A stretch of 64,000 nucleotides of DNA from Trichobilharzia szidati. Lineage: Eukaryota > Platyhelminthes > Trematoda > Strigeidida > Schistosomatidae. The stretch covers positions 10,896,354 to 10,960,353 of the forward strand of contig OX235272.1 in assembly GCA_944472155.2 (NCBI GenBank), written 5' to 3'. Under the pieces are notes generated by a model. The model saw only the letters and a program-made list of their open reading frames with translations, was not told the origin of the DNA and ran no database searches. This document shows, one piece after another, positions 11,126 through 22,995 of this stretch (position 1 is the stretch's first letter; every line of letters starts with the position of its first letter). Both the position numbers and the translations under genes were made by a program.

Positions 11126-11473
11126 GGTCTATTGAATACCTACTTTTCTAATTGGCTTCAAGGTGGTATATCCCATCGGCTTCCATGTACATACAATTGT
11201 ATTTGTCGTATATCAGAGAGTACACATTTTGAATTTTATACAAGTCGATCTGCCTGGGTTCAATTCGGTGGTACAATACGTGTTGCACATTTCTCTGGTT
11301 CTATAAAACCATGGCATAAAACATCAGCAGCTAAAACATGCAGTCAAGCAGCATTTCGTACATTCCTTAATACAAATACAAGTAGACGTTCAATATCTCG
11401 TGTAGCTGGCATGCTGGCCTATTGGTGGTCACTATTTCTTATTTTAATACGACCACATTTTTCACCTGATATG
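11126..11473 (+). CDS. GYG: Glycogenin, internal exon (end of GT8 catalytic domain)
   Basis: Glycogenin is the self-glucosylating GT8 protein that primes glycogen synthesis in the cytosol. This exon encodes 116 residues in phase 0. It starts GLLNTYFSNW, which matches the glycogenin stretch after the GGDQ motif. It continues with LPCTYN, then a VQFGGTIRVAHFSGSIKPWH segment equal to the family pattern ending in HF-G-x-KPW, then a WW-LF segment near the end of the GT8 fold. The acceptor is ttttacag directly before GGT, and the donor is atg|gtaagt. The segment is open on both sides, but similarity starts and stops at the splice sites. The preceding exons with the DxD motif and the N-terminal nucleotide-binding region are not visible in the 11 kb upstream and presumably lie outside the window. 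Identity is certain at family level; exon borders rest on splice consensus only. Confidence 0.9.
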
Positions 11474-11539
11474 GTAAGTCTATTAACAACGCTGAAAATA
11501 AATTATAATTATATAATATTCTTGTGTGTATCCCAAGGA

Positions 11540-11710
11540 TCCCCAACCAGGCTGTTTGCAACTTGTTATGTGACTGGCTCAAACTAGGTTGATTGATAAC
11601 AACTAACATTGATTGTCAAGGAAGACGACAGTTTGGCGTGCGTGACACGTGTCCTAGCCTCATGTCAATCGATTTAGCTTCACAAATGTATCATCGAATG
11701 AAGTCTACAT
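11540..11710 (-). mobile_element. LINE-B fragment just after a glycogenin exon
   Basis: GGATCCCCAACCAGGCTG through GACAGTTTGGCGTGCGTGAC and ACGTGTCCTAGCCTC match the middle of the reversed copy at 10470-10680. Confidence 0.55.
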
Positions 11711-11921
11711 TCTGTTGCTAATTCGTAAAATGGCTTATTTTATGGTCAGTAACAATGAAGATGGTTGTAGAATAATGGATAAGGATGGAAATTCTCTTGA
11801 TTTGGTTGTGAATCCGCATTGAATGAAATGGTTAAGATATATTTTATTGATTTTTAACAGTTGTTTATTCTCGGCTGGCAATGTTGACTGATGTAGCATT
11901 GAATCGAATGAAACATAAGAT

Positions 11922-12112
11922 CTGTGGTGAGAACTGTCTGCAAGCCAAAATTGTAGACAACAATTTACGTCAGTGTTTACGTCCCGAATCGGGGGCATGA
12001 GAGAAAACAATTACAAAGCTTAGTCTAGAGGAACTCATCAACCAATCACGGCAGACTTGACGTGTGCAAATACTATTCGTAGACATGTGGCTTAACTTTC
12101 CAAGAAACGGAT
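11922..12112 (-). mobile_element. Partial solo LTR in glycogenin intron
   Basis: TGTGGTGAGAACTGTCTGCA through GTCCCGAATCGGGGGCATGA to AACTTTCCAAGAAACGG; the U3-like start is missing beyond 12112, where a SINE head lies. Confidence 0.65.
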
Positions 12113-12155
12113 CACCTGCGTGGTCGGCGGGCAGTCTATCGCTGTGCCACTGACT
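12112..12155 (-). repeat. SINE-A/B head fragment
   Basis: Only the head is left (minus strand, GAGTCAGTGGCACAGCG to CCACGCAGGTGATCC). It cuts off a minus-strand LTR. Confidence 0.5.
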
Positions 12156-12304
12156 CACCTTAGCGTATTTAGTTACAAGTAAAATAATAACCTGAAGTAC
12201 ATCATGTGACACAGTGTTATTCTAATTGAAAAGAGAGATCCAGTTCTTCACGATGTATTCTCCCATTATTCCCGTCGAGAAATGTAGAACATTTTATTGT
12301 TGAA

Positions 12305-13560
12305 TTCACGTATTATTATTACTTCCTTTAATTCCTAGAGGAACATAGGGCTTCAGCCGTGCGTCTCCATTGCATTCGGTTCTCTGCTAGAGTCGTCACC
12401 TGGCTCCATGTCTGCCCACACGTTTTCATCTCCTCTTCACATCACCTCCTCCAAGTCACCCTTGTACTGACGACCAACTCACCGCTTCCCTTTCGGGTTC
12501 CAGTTGAGGCCTTGTCTAGTGATGTCACTTGATGGTTTCCTCAGAGTATGGCCAATCCATCTCCATTTTTTCCTGCCTATTTGTTGCACAATCGGTTCCT
12601 GCTGTGTTGGTTCGCTCATTGCCAGAGATCCCTCTCTGTTGCTGATCTTTTCTGGCCATTTGATCTTGAGTAGTATTGAGCGAAGACAACTGTTAATGAA
12701 GGTCTGTAGTTTGTTTGAGATGCTCTTTATGACGCGCCAAGGCTCTGATCCATCCGTACGGTAGCACTGACTTCGCATTGGAGTTGAAAATTGAGATCAT
12801 ATTTTTGATGCTGACTGCTGTTGACCTCCACACAGACTTGAGAGTAGTGAAAGCTTGTCTTGTTTTTCCGATTCTTGCTTGATATCCTCGTCAGTTTCGT
12901 GCACCTGTAGTTGAAACGATGCCTCCTAGGTAGGTAAAAGAGGTTGTTCCTTTCAGGTTCCTTCCATTTATGCTGATTGTTGTCTGTTGTTGTTGCTGTT
13001 GGTGGTGTTGGCTAGGAATTTTCATCGCCTCTGTTTTCTCTATAATCACCTGAAGGAAGCCCTATCTTCTCTGGATGCTTCTTCTGCAAACTTGTTGCTT
13101 TTCGCTTCCACATCTTCCAGTTTGTGGGAAATCAGGCATATTTCATCATCGGCGAAGTGTAGATCCTCCAAGTATTTTGTGTGAGTCCATTTTATGCCTG
13201 TTTCCTCATTGGCCGATGTTTGTCGCATTATCCAGTCTACTGCAATTAAGAAAATCATTGACGATAGTAGGCAGCCTTGTCTTAATTCCGTCTTTACTTC
13301 AAAGGATTCTGCAAGTTTCCCGTTGTGGATTACTTGGCGTGCAATGTTGTCGTAAAACTGTTGGATGAGATGTATAATTGTCGGCGGCACCCCGTAGTAG
13401 CGAAGTAGTTTCCAAATCACCTCTCGATCGACGCTGTCGAAGGTTTTTTCAAAGTCAATAAAGTTGAGATAGAGAGGTGACTGTCATTCCAAGTTTTGTT
13501 CAATGATGATCCGTAGTGTGGTGATCTGATCAATACATGACTTGTTTCTCTTAGTGATCA
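12305..13560 (-). mobile_element. LINE-A 3' half, within glycogenin intron
   Basis: On the minus strand it reads DSVDREVIWKLLRYYGVPPT, IIHLIQQFYDN, VKTELRQGCLLSSMIFLIAV and DWIMRQT, then LHFADDEICLI (catalytic FADD), down to RKKWRWIGHTLRKPSSDITRQ. The 3' end is TAATAATAATA. Frames are broken at least twice. 5'-truncated just upstream of the palm A motif. Confidence 0.8.
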
Positions 13561-13959
13561 GTGAATATATAATTGAAATAATCACTACACTAAGAAATTC
13601 AGAATAGTTTTAGGATGGATGTAAACGTTGTTATTTCAGTGATTTAAGCATGGCTGCCTTCGAACAACAAATCAATCGAATTCAATCACTCAGACGATAC
13701 CCACGAGTACAGTAACAGGTGTAACCATCATAATGTCACCGAAAGCGGAGTGAAAGCAAGTCAATTCCTCCTGGAATACAACTTATTTTTGTCGACATTA
13801 GTTGCGAATTGATTTATATATATATATATCCTTACCTTTCAGAATTCATAGTATTTAAAAGTTCCTTTTCAGACTGGCATAAATGCATGCAATACTGTCC
13901 TAAAGATACCTTCATGTATTATATTCATATTTCATTCATTGGGTTCCCTTGATAAATTT
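13561..13959. other. Intron sequence, unassigned
   Basis: AT-rich, with a TA run at about 13816-13829. No coding signal. Confidence 0.4.
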
Positions 13960-14617
13960 CGATAGAGAAAAATAAACCAGATTTCCAGTATAAAATGATA
14001 TCATCACCGTTCTATTTCACATGTGCCCACCAGTGAACTGCAAACCACTACCTGAAATTACAATGCTTATAAATAATAACATTTCATACTTCAATGTTTG
14101 AAAGGTAATAAAGAAAACATTATAAGATGAACGCTTCCGGAATATAAGTATTACAATTTTTAGTTCAGGCCACCATCAATTCATATTCTATCAAACTACG
14201 AGAAGTAAAATGGGTGGGAGAAGGCAGAAAACAGAAAAATCTAATAAGCAGTGTTAGCCTGTACGTCAACATGGCAACTCAAGAAGGTTTAAGTTCATCA
14301 AATTGAAAACTTTCTTAGTGAACTGAGCTCACTAGTGTGCATGACTAATCAGTCTAATGAAAGTAATACGGTTACCAGGGAAGTGAGAGAGTGACTGACT
14401 ACACTCTCTTTCTGTGTGCGTAAGTTTGGTCTGAGACGTTTGATTGAAATTGCTTCAGCAAATCGTAGTAGGTTCTTCGTCCTTTGTATGTTTAATATTT
14501 TGAAGGACTTGGAAATCTCGACGAAATGACCTGCATCCACAGGATGGGTGTCTGGTAATTCCACTTTGTAAATAACTGCTTTCACTTAAGCATAATTTTC
14601 TTGGAATATGCTCTGAA

Positions 14618-15479
14618 CATAGAAGACCTGGATTTTGCAGATGATTTATGTTTGATGTCACACAAAATCGAAGATTTACAAGTGAAAACCGACTAACTGG
14701 TCGAAGAAGCAGCAAAGACAGGACTCCAGGTGAACATAGACAAGACGGAGGTTATGAAAATAACCAACCAACAAACAACAACAGCAGCAACATCCAGAGC
14801 CAATCACCATCAACGGGAGGGATTTGATGAAATAGGTTACTTCATTCACTCACTTATCTAGGGAGCATTGTCTCAACTACACGAGGAACGGATGAGGATG
14901 TCCAATCGAGAATCGGGAAGGCGAGAAACACATTCATCAACCTGAAACCAATCTGGAAATCTTCGTCACTTAGAATCAACAACAAAATTCCGATTTTCAA
15001 TACAAACGTCAAGACTGTCAGCTCTTCTATACGGATGGATCAGAAACTTGGCGGCGGGTCACAAAGAATGAGTATTTCCAACAGCCTGTTCTAGACCTTT
15101 ATCAACAGCCGTCTTCGTTCTATACTGAAGATTAGATAGCCTGAAAGAATCACCAACAAGAAGCTACGGGAACAAACAAATCAGGAACCAATCGTCCAAC
15201 AAATATACAGGAGAAAGTGGAGATGGATTGGACACTCACTGGCTGAGGAGGCCGTTGGGTGACATTGCGCGTCAGGCCATAGCTCGAGTGGAACCCGAAA
15301 GGGAAGCGGCGAGTGTGACGTCCAAGGGTGACATGGAGGAGATCGTGTGAAGAGGAAGTGAAACAGTATGGATTAACATGGATGCAAGTGAAAAGTACAG
15401 CAGAAGAGAGAAGCAAGTGGAGGCGTGCAGTTGAAGCTCTATTTTCCACTAGGAACCCAAGGGAACAATATTAATAATA
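14618..15479 (+). mobile_element. LINE-A 3' fragment nested in a PLE, 10-bp TSD
   Basis: Begins at the LDFADDLCLMSHKIEDLQ region and runs to the 3' end TATTTTCCACTAGGAACCCA with (TAA)n. ATGCTCTGAA flanks it at 14608-14617 and 15480-15489. The flanking PLE is thereby cut into two. Confidence 0.85.
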
Positions 15480-15599
15480 ATGCTCTGAAAACCGGATATC
15501 TGCCAGATGCGTTCATCTTATAATGTTTTCTTTATTAACTTTCAAACATTGGAGTATGAAACGTCAGTATTCATAACCATTGTAATTTCAGGTAGTGGT

Positions 15600-15662
15600 T
15601 TGCAGTCAGCTGATGAGAGCCTGTAAAATGGAATGACGAAATCATTTTATACTGCAAATCTG
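15600..15662 (+). ncRNA. Hammerhead-like motif in a PLE flank
   Basis: CTGATGA at about 15612 and GAAAT about 21 bases later. TTTGCAGT before and ACTGCAAA after can pair over 8 bp as stem I, though TCAG intervenes. Stem II is weak. The inverted partner near 14010 has lost the core. Hammerheads are known from PLE terminal repeats. Confidence 0.4.
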
Positions 15663-15700
15663 GTCTGGTATTTCTCTATCAATATTCACATTTGTGATCT

Positions 15701-16340
15701 GCTCATTTATATCGTTAATGCACGGTTAGGTCTCACACACATATGTACTTCATAAATTAGCCATCCAGGAATAACATTTTTGCATATATTTGATGTAACA
15801 TAAAGACTTTAACATGTGTATATGTATCATTTCTAATTGTCTTGTCATCCATTTCTCATCCCATACTCATTTTCTCCCTCTCTCTTTCTCTCTCTCCGAT
15901 TTTTGCTTACGCGTCTTCACTACACATGCGTGGGTACATATTTTTTAAAAACAAATCTGTTTTTGCCGCTATCACCGCCATTGTTGTGATTCTCGCTGTT
16001 TGCTTGCCATATCTCCACTGTGTTTTTTATGTGTGTGTGTGTTTTCTGTTGATCATTGATTGCCATCTCTATCGCCGCCACTGCCGCCGCCATTAATGCT
16101 GCTCCTTGTCTCTCTCTCTCGCTCTTGCTCGCTTTTATCATGATTTAAAAATCTGATCCGATCAATTTTATTATTGTTGTTGTTGTTGCTGTTGTTGCGA
16201 TTTTTGTTCTTGATCGCTGTTCACCGATTGATTCAAATGTCCATATATATATTCATATATGTATATATAATATAACACTTGTTTTAAAACGGAACCATGG
16301 TTTGCTTTTACGTTGATTGTTTCCCCTCATTGGTGTCTAG
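15701..16340. other. Intron sequence, pyrimidine-rich, before the giant exon
   Basis: CTCTCTCT runs (15880-15898, 16108-16125) and TTG repeats (16175-16200). Ends in the acceptor used for the giant exon. Confidence 0.5.
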
Positions 16341-18449
16341 TACTTAGGTTATATTTCTTTAGAAACTTTAAGAAAGTATGAGCAATGTCAAGGTTCATTA
16401 AATAATAATAATAATCATAATAACGCAGTGAATTACAATTCACATTCTAGTCATACTTCTGAAAGTTCTAACAGTAGTAATAATGGCAATAATCAACACT
16501 CATATACACCGTATTATCCAACATTTCATGAACAACATAAACGACACGATTCTTCAACTATGTCTGCACAACAACAACCATCAACACCGCCAGAATTTCT
16601 TCAGCTACCTTATCATCCAGAATTTCATGATACAACATGGGATTATTTGCATAGGAAACAACGTATTGATGAGGATAATCGTTTTGTTGAACATCATAAT
16701 CATCATCAAACGAGTGTTGGGGAACAATCGCAGACTGTACTTCAACCTCAGCTGAATCTTTCATTATCAGGGATTAGATATGATCAAGAGAAAAATGAAA
16801 GAAAAGTTGTGCAGCAGGAAAATCAACATCAACCTCAGGAACATCATCAGCATCATCAACGTCATCATCACCAACATCATGAACCTCAACGTCATCATGA
16901 GGAACACGTACATCATCATCAACATCACCATCATCATCATCAAGATCCTCAGCAACACAAAGTGCATCATGACACGACTCAGGTAAAACCTCCTCAGGAT
17001 CAACATCAGCAGCACAGTCACCACGACCATCATCATCAACATCATCATCATCATCAGGAGAATCAAAGTATAAACTGCAATCATCAACACTTTGAACATC
17101 AGAATATCGAACATGAACAACATATTCATCGAAATGAAGAAAATAATCCACAACACAATGATTGTCATGTTTCCATTGACAATAATTATCAACCTAGTAC
17201 AGAAAAATCAAATACTGAAATTATATCTGAGCAGAAAGAATCTCCTCCGACAAATGCAGCATCCACTGATGAAAACAAAACACCAATTTCAATACATCCA
17301 TTATTAGCAGAGTCAGTGAATAAAAAAACACCATCATTGAAATTAGAAACACACTATTCGTTAAATTGTTGTAAGTGTCATGAAGAGATGATTCGGCAAC
17401 AACACCGACACCAACAACATCAACACCATCAATCTCGATCACAGCATATGACAGGTGATCCTCTAAAAACAAGAAAATATAGTTCTGAGAAAGATGTCAG
17501 CCTTAAACAAATCACAAAAAAGACAAACAGGCGACATAGTTGTTATGGGTTGTTTGTGAAACCGTCTATAGCAAAAAAGTTAATCTCTCCAATGAAACAA
17601 GTGAAGAATTCGTCAAGTCATGATAATATTCAACAGAAAAATGTCAGTGAAGGTGATGACAACAAGTTGATTACAACATCAATGACGCTGAAGCAAAATC
17701 ATGCGTCTACTGAGAAAGATAAACTCACAAAACTCTCTACAAGTGAAAATGTTTTAAATCATAATTTGGAGAAAGTTTCAAGTAATGATGAGCATAAATC
17801 ATCGAAATTATTGAACAACATGAACGATATTCCCATGAGTAGTAATTTGCATAGTTTAGATTTAGCCTCTCCCTCACCTAAACCATTGAATCCATCAATT
17901 ATTGATCATCAGTCTCATGTTAAGGTCATCAATAGGTCAAATATGTATGAAGCGCCTATGGAGAAAGAAAACCAAACGGTCAATTCTGTTTCACAACAAA
18001 AAATCGATCGTTTGTTATATAAACGAAGCATATCTAATGAAGAGAGTAGACAAAGCTTGGATACAACTTCTTTGAATTCTCAATTGGAGAATATCAATGG
18101 TTTACATCGATCAAAAGTGAAACGTATGTCTTTAGGCGAAATGATGAACACGTCATCAAGTGGTAGAACATCGTTGTCGTCGGTATCGTTGCAGCCATCA
18201 TCAACTTCACAGTCAATAGCATCATATCAGGGAGAAAACATGACTTCACAAATAACAAAAATGACAACAAAATTAAGATCAAAAAGTTCAAAAAGACGTT
18301 CATCGGATAAGATAACAAGAAGAAGACGAAACCAGGATTCGCCTTGTGCGGAGAAGGAGACATCTTTTTACATTCATAAGAAAAATCCATTCAGTATAAT
18401 TACATCACATTATCTTAGCTCTAGACATACAACATTTCGACGAAATACG
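16341..18449 (+). CDS. GYG: Glycogenin, giant Asn/His/Gln-rich internal exon (703 codons)
   Basis: A single open frame runs through this stretch and remains open to a tga just after 18515. The acceptor tttcccctcattggtgtctag precedes 16341 and puts the frame in phase 0, matching the upstream donor. The donor acg|gtaaat at 18449/18450 is also phase 0 and joins in frame to the last exon. The peptide starts YLGYISLETLRKYEQCQG and passes into an Asn run. Exon residues about 160-269 hold some 43 His in 110 positions, mixed with Gln and Glu. A Cys/His cluster (CCKCH) lies near 17365, then Ser/Lys/Asn-rich sequence, and a basic RSKSSKRRS / TRRRR stretch near 18275-18325. No fold is recognised and the region is probably disordered. 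Mammalian glycogenins have only a short linker here. Alternative: a separate single-exon gene beginning near 16428, but that leaves the matching splice phases unexplained. Confidence 0.72.
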
Positions 18450-18534
18450 GTAAATGATACTCAGAGGGGAAAAGAAAAGTTTTTTTCAATGCCTTTCGTT
18501 TGCTTTTTTGCATGAATAAACACTCTTGTCTATT

Positions 18535-19880
18535 AATATATGTGTAAAACTTTGGCAGCACTGTGGTAGTATGTAATTCCATATTAATTTGGTTATTAGA
18601 TATATCACTCAGTCAGCCAGTGAAACAGTATTACTGTGTACTGTATGATGAGGTTTCGAACACAATTCATTGTTGTTCATAATCATATCATCAATTATAA
18701 TCACACAACCTAGAAACTTTCGTTTCTATAGTTTTCTTTATTGTTTCCTATTTATGAATTGGAAAGTCAGGAAGGGGAACTTCCAATGTTAGATTGTAGT
18801 GTAGAAAGGAAAGAAGACGAGAAGTTAAACACACTAGTGTTCACATGAAACCCACGCATTTTAACCGACATTCGGATTTCCGACCACCCTCACACACCCA
18901 TGTCAGCAAACATGGGGTTGTTGAAGTGTTTAAAAAATATGGCACAAAAACTAAATAGTACCAAGCAAAATCTAAGACGCGAAGTGAGGTATATAAAAAG
19001 AGAAGCTTTGAAAGTTGATAAATACCCTGATAAATTATTCGGGAAATATGTAGGGAAATGTAAAACTAAAATAATAATATTAATGACGACATGCATGCCA
19101 AACATGCACAGGATAATGACAGCACCAACAACAAAGCCTTTAAATCATAAGTAGTACTCCCGTACCAAGAAAAAACCTCGGAACCCCCCTTACATAGAAT
19201 TATTATGAAGGCAGGCAGAAATAAAAATGGCTGGCATTCACACCATCCACAAACTCAATTGGGAACAAGCTTTGTCGGTTAAAGGATCAATCCTGTGGAG
19301 CCAATTAAACAGAACAAATTAGTTTATCTAATACCCTGCCTGCAATGATTGTCAGGTCATATACATAGGTCTAAGTAGTAGAACGGAGTCAGTCAGACTA
19401 GCGGAGCAACACGAAAACCTATCAAAACCTAGATTATTTAACCCGAATAACAAGATAAGAAATTTGGAGAACAGGATAGTTCAGCTATAGCACTCACTAC
19501 ACGCAATTACACACTGTCATACAATAGGATGGATGGGATAAGATGGCAGTTTTGAAATCTAATATCACAGAAGGGTGGAAGGAGAGATTGATAATTGAAA
19601 CTTTATTTATGGACTCAACTGAGAGGGAATATGTGTAATAGGAATGATTCAACACTTGTCCAGTCGGACATCTGGAAAATTCTACTACCCCTACGACGAC
19701 GAATAGGAAAGAATAAAGAAAACTATGGAAACGAAAGTTCCGAAGTATAATTGATGATATGATTATGAACAACAATGAATAGTTTTTTAAAATGGTGGTC
19801 ATCCATTACACAGCAATACTCACTATGTGTTCCTGATATATCTAATAAACAAATCAATACAGAATTGCTGTCTGTTGTCA
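18535..19880 (+). mobile_element. PLE fragment with inverted flanks
   Basis: Plus-strand coding traces: PACNDCQVIYIGLSSRTESV followed by RLAEQHENLSKPRLFNPNNK at 19330-19460, the GIY-YIG core. 18545-18740 recurs inverted at 19700-19870 (ATATATCA, GTTGTTCATAATCATATCATC, CGTTTCTATAGTTTTCTTTA). It begins 85 bp after the giant glycogenin exon. Confidence 0.7.
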
Positions 19881-20704
19881 TTTTTCCCTAGATATCTCTC
19901 TATGTCTGTCTTATACTCCCTCTATCCCTCTCTCTCTCTCCCTCTCATCGCCATCATCATCTTCTCCCTAATGGTGCATGCTATTCATTGCAGTTTTATT
20001 TAAATGTTTAAATTAGTAGAATAGTTAACTTGTGTTGATTACTACTCACACGCAATCACCTAGTAGTAGTGCGTTATCCACATAAGCGTTTGTCTCTGTG
20101 TCTCTCTGTCTGTCTGTCTATGTGTGTGTATGTAGAAATTGAGTTTACTCGTCTATATTGCTTTTATTTTTACTTTGATTCATGTGTTCGAGTTTTCCAA
20201 TGAATTCAGCTCTGCTTGTGTTCGTCTGTGTTTGTGTGTGTCTGTGAGTGTGTGTGTGGGGGTTTATTTGGCTTTGTTTTTCGCCACTGCTTTGAAAATC
20301 TACCATACATGAATATCACTTAATCAAACGGTTGGTTGTTTCGTCCCACTTTGAGGCTCTTCGGGCTTTGGGGATTGAACCCGTGAATCGTTGACCATTC
20401 AGCCTATTTTAGTCGATTCCTGAATGTCTTCATGATTGTAAATCGTTGAATAGTATTAAACTAGCTTTCCAGTACTCTTTATTTCATTTTCAACGACTGT
20501 TTCTAACTGATATGTTGGCGGTTCATGATGAAATCCACATGACGAAATTAATCCAAATTCCAGGAAAAACCAAAGATGTGAATATAGGAGTTAATGTCAA
20601 CTGTGATTTAAAATACTGAAAGAATAATCAGTCATTTACAATTTTTGGGCTTTATGATTGAGAAAAGCATATTTACAATTTTGTGAACAGAATGCTCTAA
20701 GTAT
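19881..20704. other. Intron sequence with microsatellites
   Basis: CTCTCTCT near 19930, TGTCTGTC and GTGTGTGT runs (20098-20130, 20228-20260). 20325-20540 carries faint retrozyme-like traces on both strands (GGATTGAACCCGTG, TTTCGTCC). Confidence 0.4.
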
Positions 20705-20840
20705 CTGGTTAGTGGAGATGTCGAGTCCCAAAGAAGGAGGACGAAACAACAACAACAACAATAACCAGTACTCTCTGGTTGGTCCTCCAATGTTTCTCTA
20801 ACCGATGTCAGCTCATGATGAATTCCTTAAACTAATCAAA
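20705..20840 (+). repeat. Retrozyme-like 3' fragment
   Basis: GAGTCCCAAAGAAGGAGGACGAAAC near 20725 is a ribozyme stem II and GAAAC remnant interrupted by an expanded CAA repeat. CCAGTACTCT and the subfamily 2 tail follow. Weaker family-like traces lie at 20325-20540. Confidence 0.5.
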
Positions 20841-20844
20841 TTTC

Positions 20845-22335
20845 CCCCACCCCCCGCTACAGACCAAGACTTGAAATCCCAAAGTGTTGGTTTGCAGAGA
20901 TCAGATTTATTCCAAATTAGATCATGGATATAGTTCACGGAATATACACATTGGATCATAGGAATTAATAAAAAAGACGGTTGCAGCGAAGAAAATTTTC
21001 TTTTCGACGAAGTCAGCATCAACTAGGCTTTACATTCGTGTAATTATAACAAATGGGTGGGAAAGTTCCAGAATAATCCCTGGTCGAGGGTCAGATTATT
21101 GAAATTACAATTAGGAATTAAAATGACATAATAAACAAAGGGACAGATAAAACTCAAACAAGGTAACATGATAATTACTGAGAAGATTGATATATTGTGC
21201 AATTAGGGATTAGAAATGTAGAAATAACAACAATAGACAGGATCTCTGAATAAAAATCTAGTGGGACCATAACTAATGCTGTGAATAATTATTTATTTAA
21301 TCAGGGATTAAATATGTAGAAATAATAAAATAACAAAATAGACAGGAAGTTCGAATATGAAAATATGGTAGTGTAAATACGGATTAAGAAAACTTAAAAG
21401 TAACATGAATAAACAGGAAGTTTGCATAAGAAAGGCAATGGGATAGTGACTATTAGAAGAATTACCTGTTTATGATGGCCATGGCATGGACAGGGGTTGG
21501 ACGTGTTTCTTTGGGATACATAGAATGGGTTTGAGCATTTAGATAGCTATTGCCTCGACTATGCCCAGATGTCTTGATTTTACTCCTTTTGATAGGTTTG
21601 ATTGAATCTTGCATATGAGTTTGAAGGATTTTTCGAATGGCGCTTAATGTCCTGAATTGACCAGATGTTCTATCACTGAACTATATACACGTTTTCGTTC
21701 TCCTATTACTAGCCAGGCTGGATAGTGTCCACGAGCACGTTTCTCAAGTTGGTGCACAGTATGGCCGATGTACTCAGCTCCTGACGAGCAAGTAAACCGG
21801 TATATGCACGTTGAAGTAGCCCAATGCGATGGCTTGTCTTTCGTGTTCTGGCTGAAAAGTTTCTTGCAGGAAAATGTCAGTCGTAGGTTTGCGGCGAAAT
21901 ATGTTTTCGTCAGAGATTTGCAGAGGCGTTTACGAGAGATTTCTGCTTCAATGTCACCTTCGAATTCTAGATTAGGCAGAAGTATTTTCTTCGGGACAGA
22001 TTGGACTTGTTCGGAAGTCTTCTTTGACTTGAGATTCTTATCTATGAACCTGGGTGAAAAACTGTTTTTCATCAGGGTTCTTTGGAGATTACGCAATTCT
22101 TCGTCAATCACTTACTCACTGCATATCTTCCGGATCCTTGGGGAGAGAGCGTATATAAGGTTCCTCTTTTTACTTAGGGACGTGAAGTTTTGAAAGTTGA
22201 TGAATTGTCCATTCCGTGTAGGCTTTTTGTATATGGACCTTTTGAGAGAATTGTTGGCGTTTCTTGTCAGATGGACGTCGAGGAAGTGGGACATTTCGTC
22301 GGATTCAGACTCAAGAGTGAAGTCAGTAGGTATGA
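20845..22335 (-). mobile_element. PLE with GIY-YIG domain and part of RT
   Basis: On the minus strand: SHFLDVHLTRNANNSLKRSI and YKKPTRNGQFINFQNFTSLS (RT C-terminus, 22294-22112), then EELRNLQRTLMKNSFSPRFI, TSTCIYRFTCSSGAEYIGHT and VHQLEKRARGHYPAWLV with VIEHLVNSGH. After a break at 21640 the tail continues. The 3' flank (21060-21440) holds two imperfect direct repeats of GGGATTAGAAATGTAGAAATA. Confidence 0.8.
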
Positions 22336-22389
22336 CTTAGAGAAGTGTCCTATTTTGTGACTCTTCAGCAGGGAATATCCATGATTCTT

Positions 22390-22640
22390 CGCAGGGGATC
22401 CCACTCAGGATCTTCATGTTAAAACATGACCCAAATACCATTCAGCCATTGAGATGAAGTCTAGCATCCAGTGAATTCTGACTTCTACTCATTCACGGTA
22501 CACATAGTCAAACATAGCGGTAGTCAGTATTATTGGAGGTGATTTGTCCTAACACTCAACTTAGTGGGCTCCACTGGTCACTGGTCACAACTTCTCACTT
22601 AAACTCCAGGCATCCTATTTAAAATGCAGGCAGATTGCAT
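22390..22640 (-). repeat. Degenerate retrozyme-like relic in glycogenin intron
   Basis: Minus-strand body and head motifs (TTCTGACTTCTAC, GGTCACAACTTCTCACT, GAACTCCAGG-like) are recognisable; the ribozyme is lost. Confidence 0.4.
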
Positions 22641-22995
22641 TCACTGTGAATACTAACCATTACTAACCACAGAAAGAGAAGAATATGAAGCTCGTGGAAT
22701 CTTTGAAATTGTCACAGTTGCATGCCTTAGCTAAACCTTCATAATAATATTTATCAGTGTATATATATTTATGTATACATATATACTATATGTATCAATC
22801 TTTCTAGCACCTATTGCTCTATTATCAATTTATTGATCTGGCTTATATTATTTTGATTTTGTGTTTTCTTCTTCCCATACAAAAAAACATGCACTGTTGT
22901 TTCAAAAAATGGTTCTGTGTTTCTTCAAAACACTCAATCACTCACTCGCTCACTTCTGAATCTTAAATTCGCCTTTTTTCCTTCTTTTCTACTAG

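Larger units (their letters stand above)
13960..15700 (-). mobile_element. PLE fragment with inverted flanks, hosting a LINE-A
   Basis: Minus-strand coding at 14585-14349: HPVDAGHFVEISKSFKILNI, then FAEAISIKRLRPNLRTQKES, the C-terminal tail of the protein. 13970-14155 is inverted at about 15490-15690 (TATAATGTTTTCTTTATTA, GGTAGTGGTTTGCAGT). LINE-A at 14618-15479 separates the coding part from the right flank. Confidence 0.75.

Noticed and set aside
16558..17192. Several long antisense and other-frame open stretches in the giant glycogenin exon
   Set aside because: They mirror the CAT/CAA repeats (Asp/Val- or Met/Leu-rich) and have no gene-like composition.
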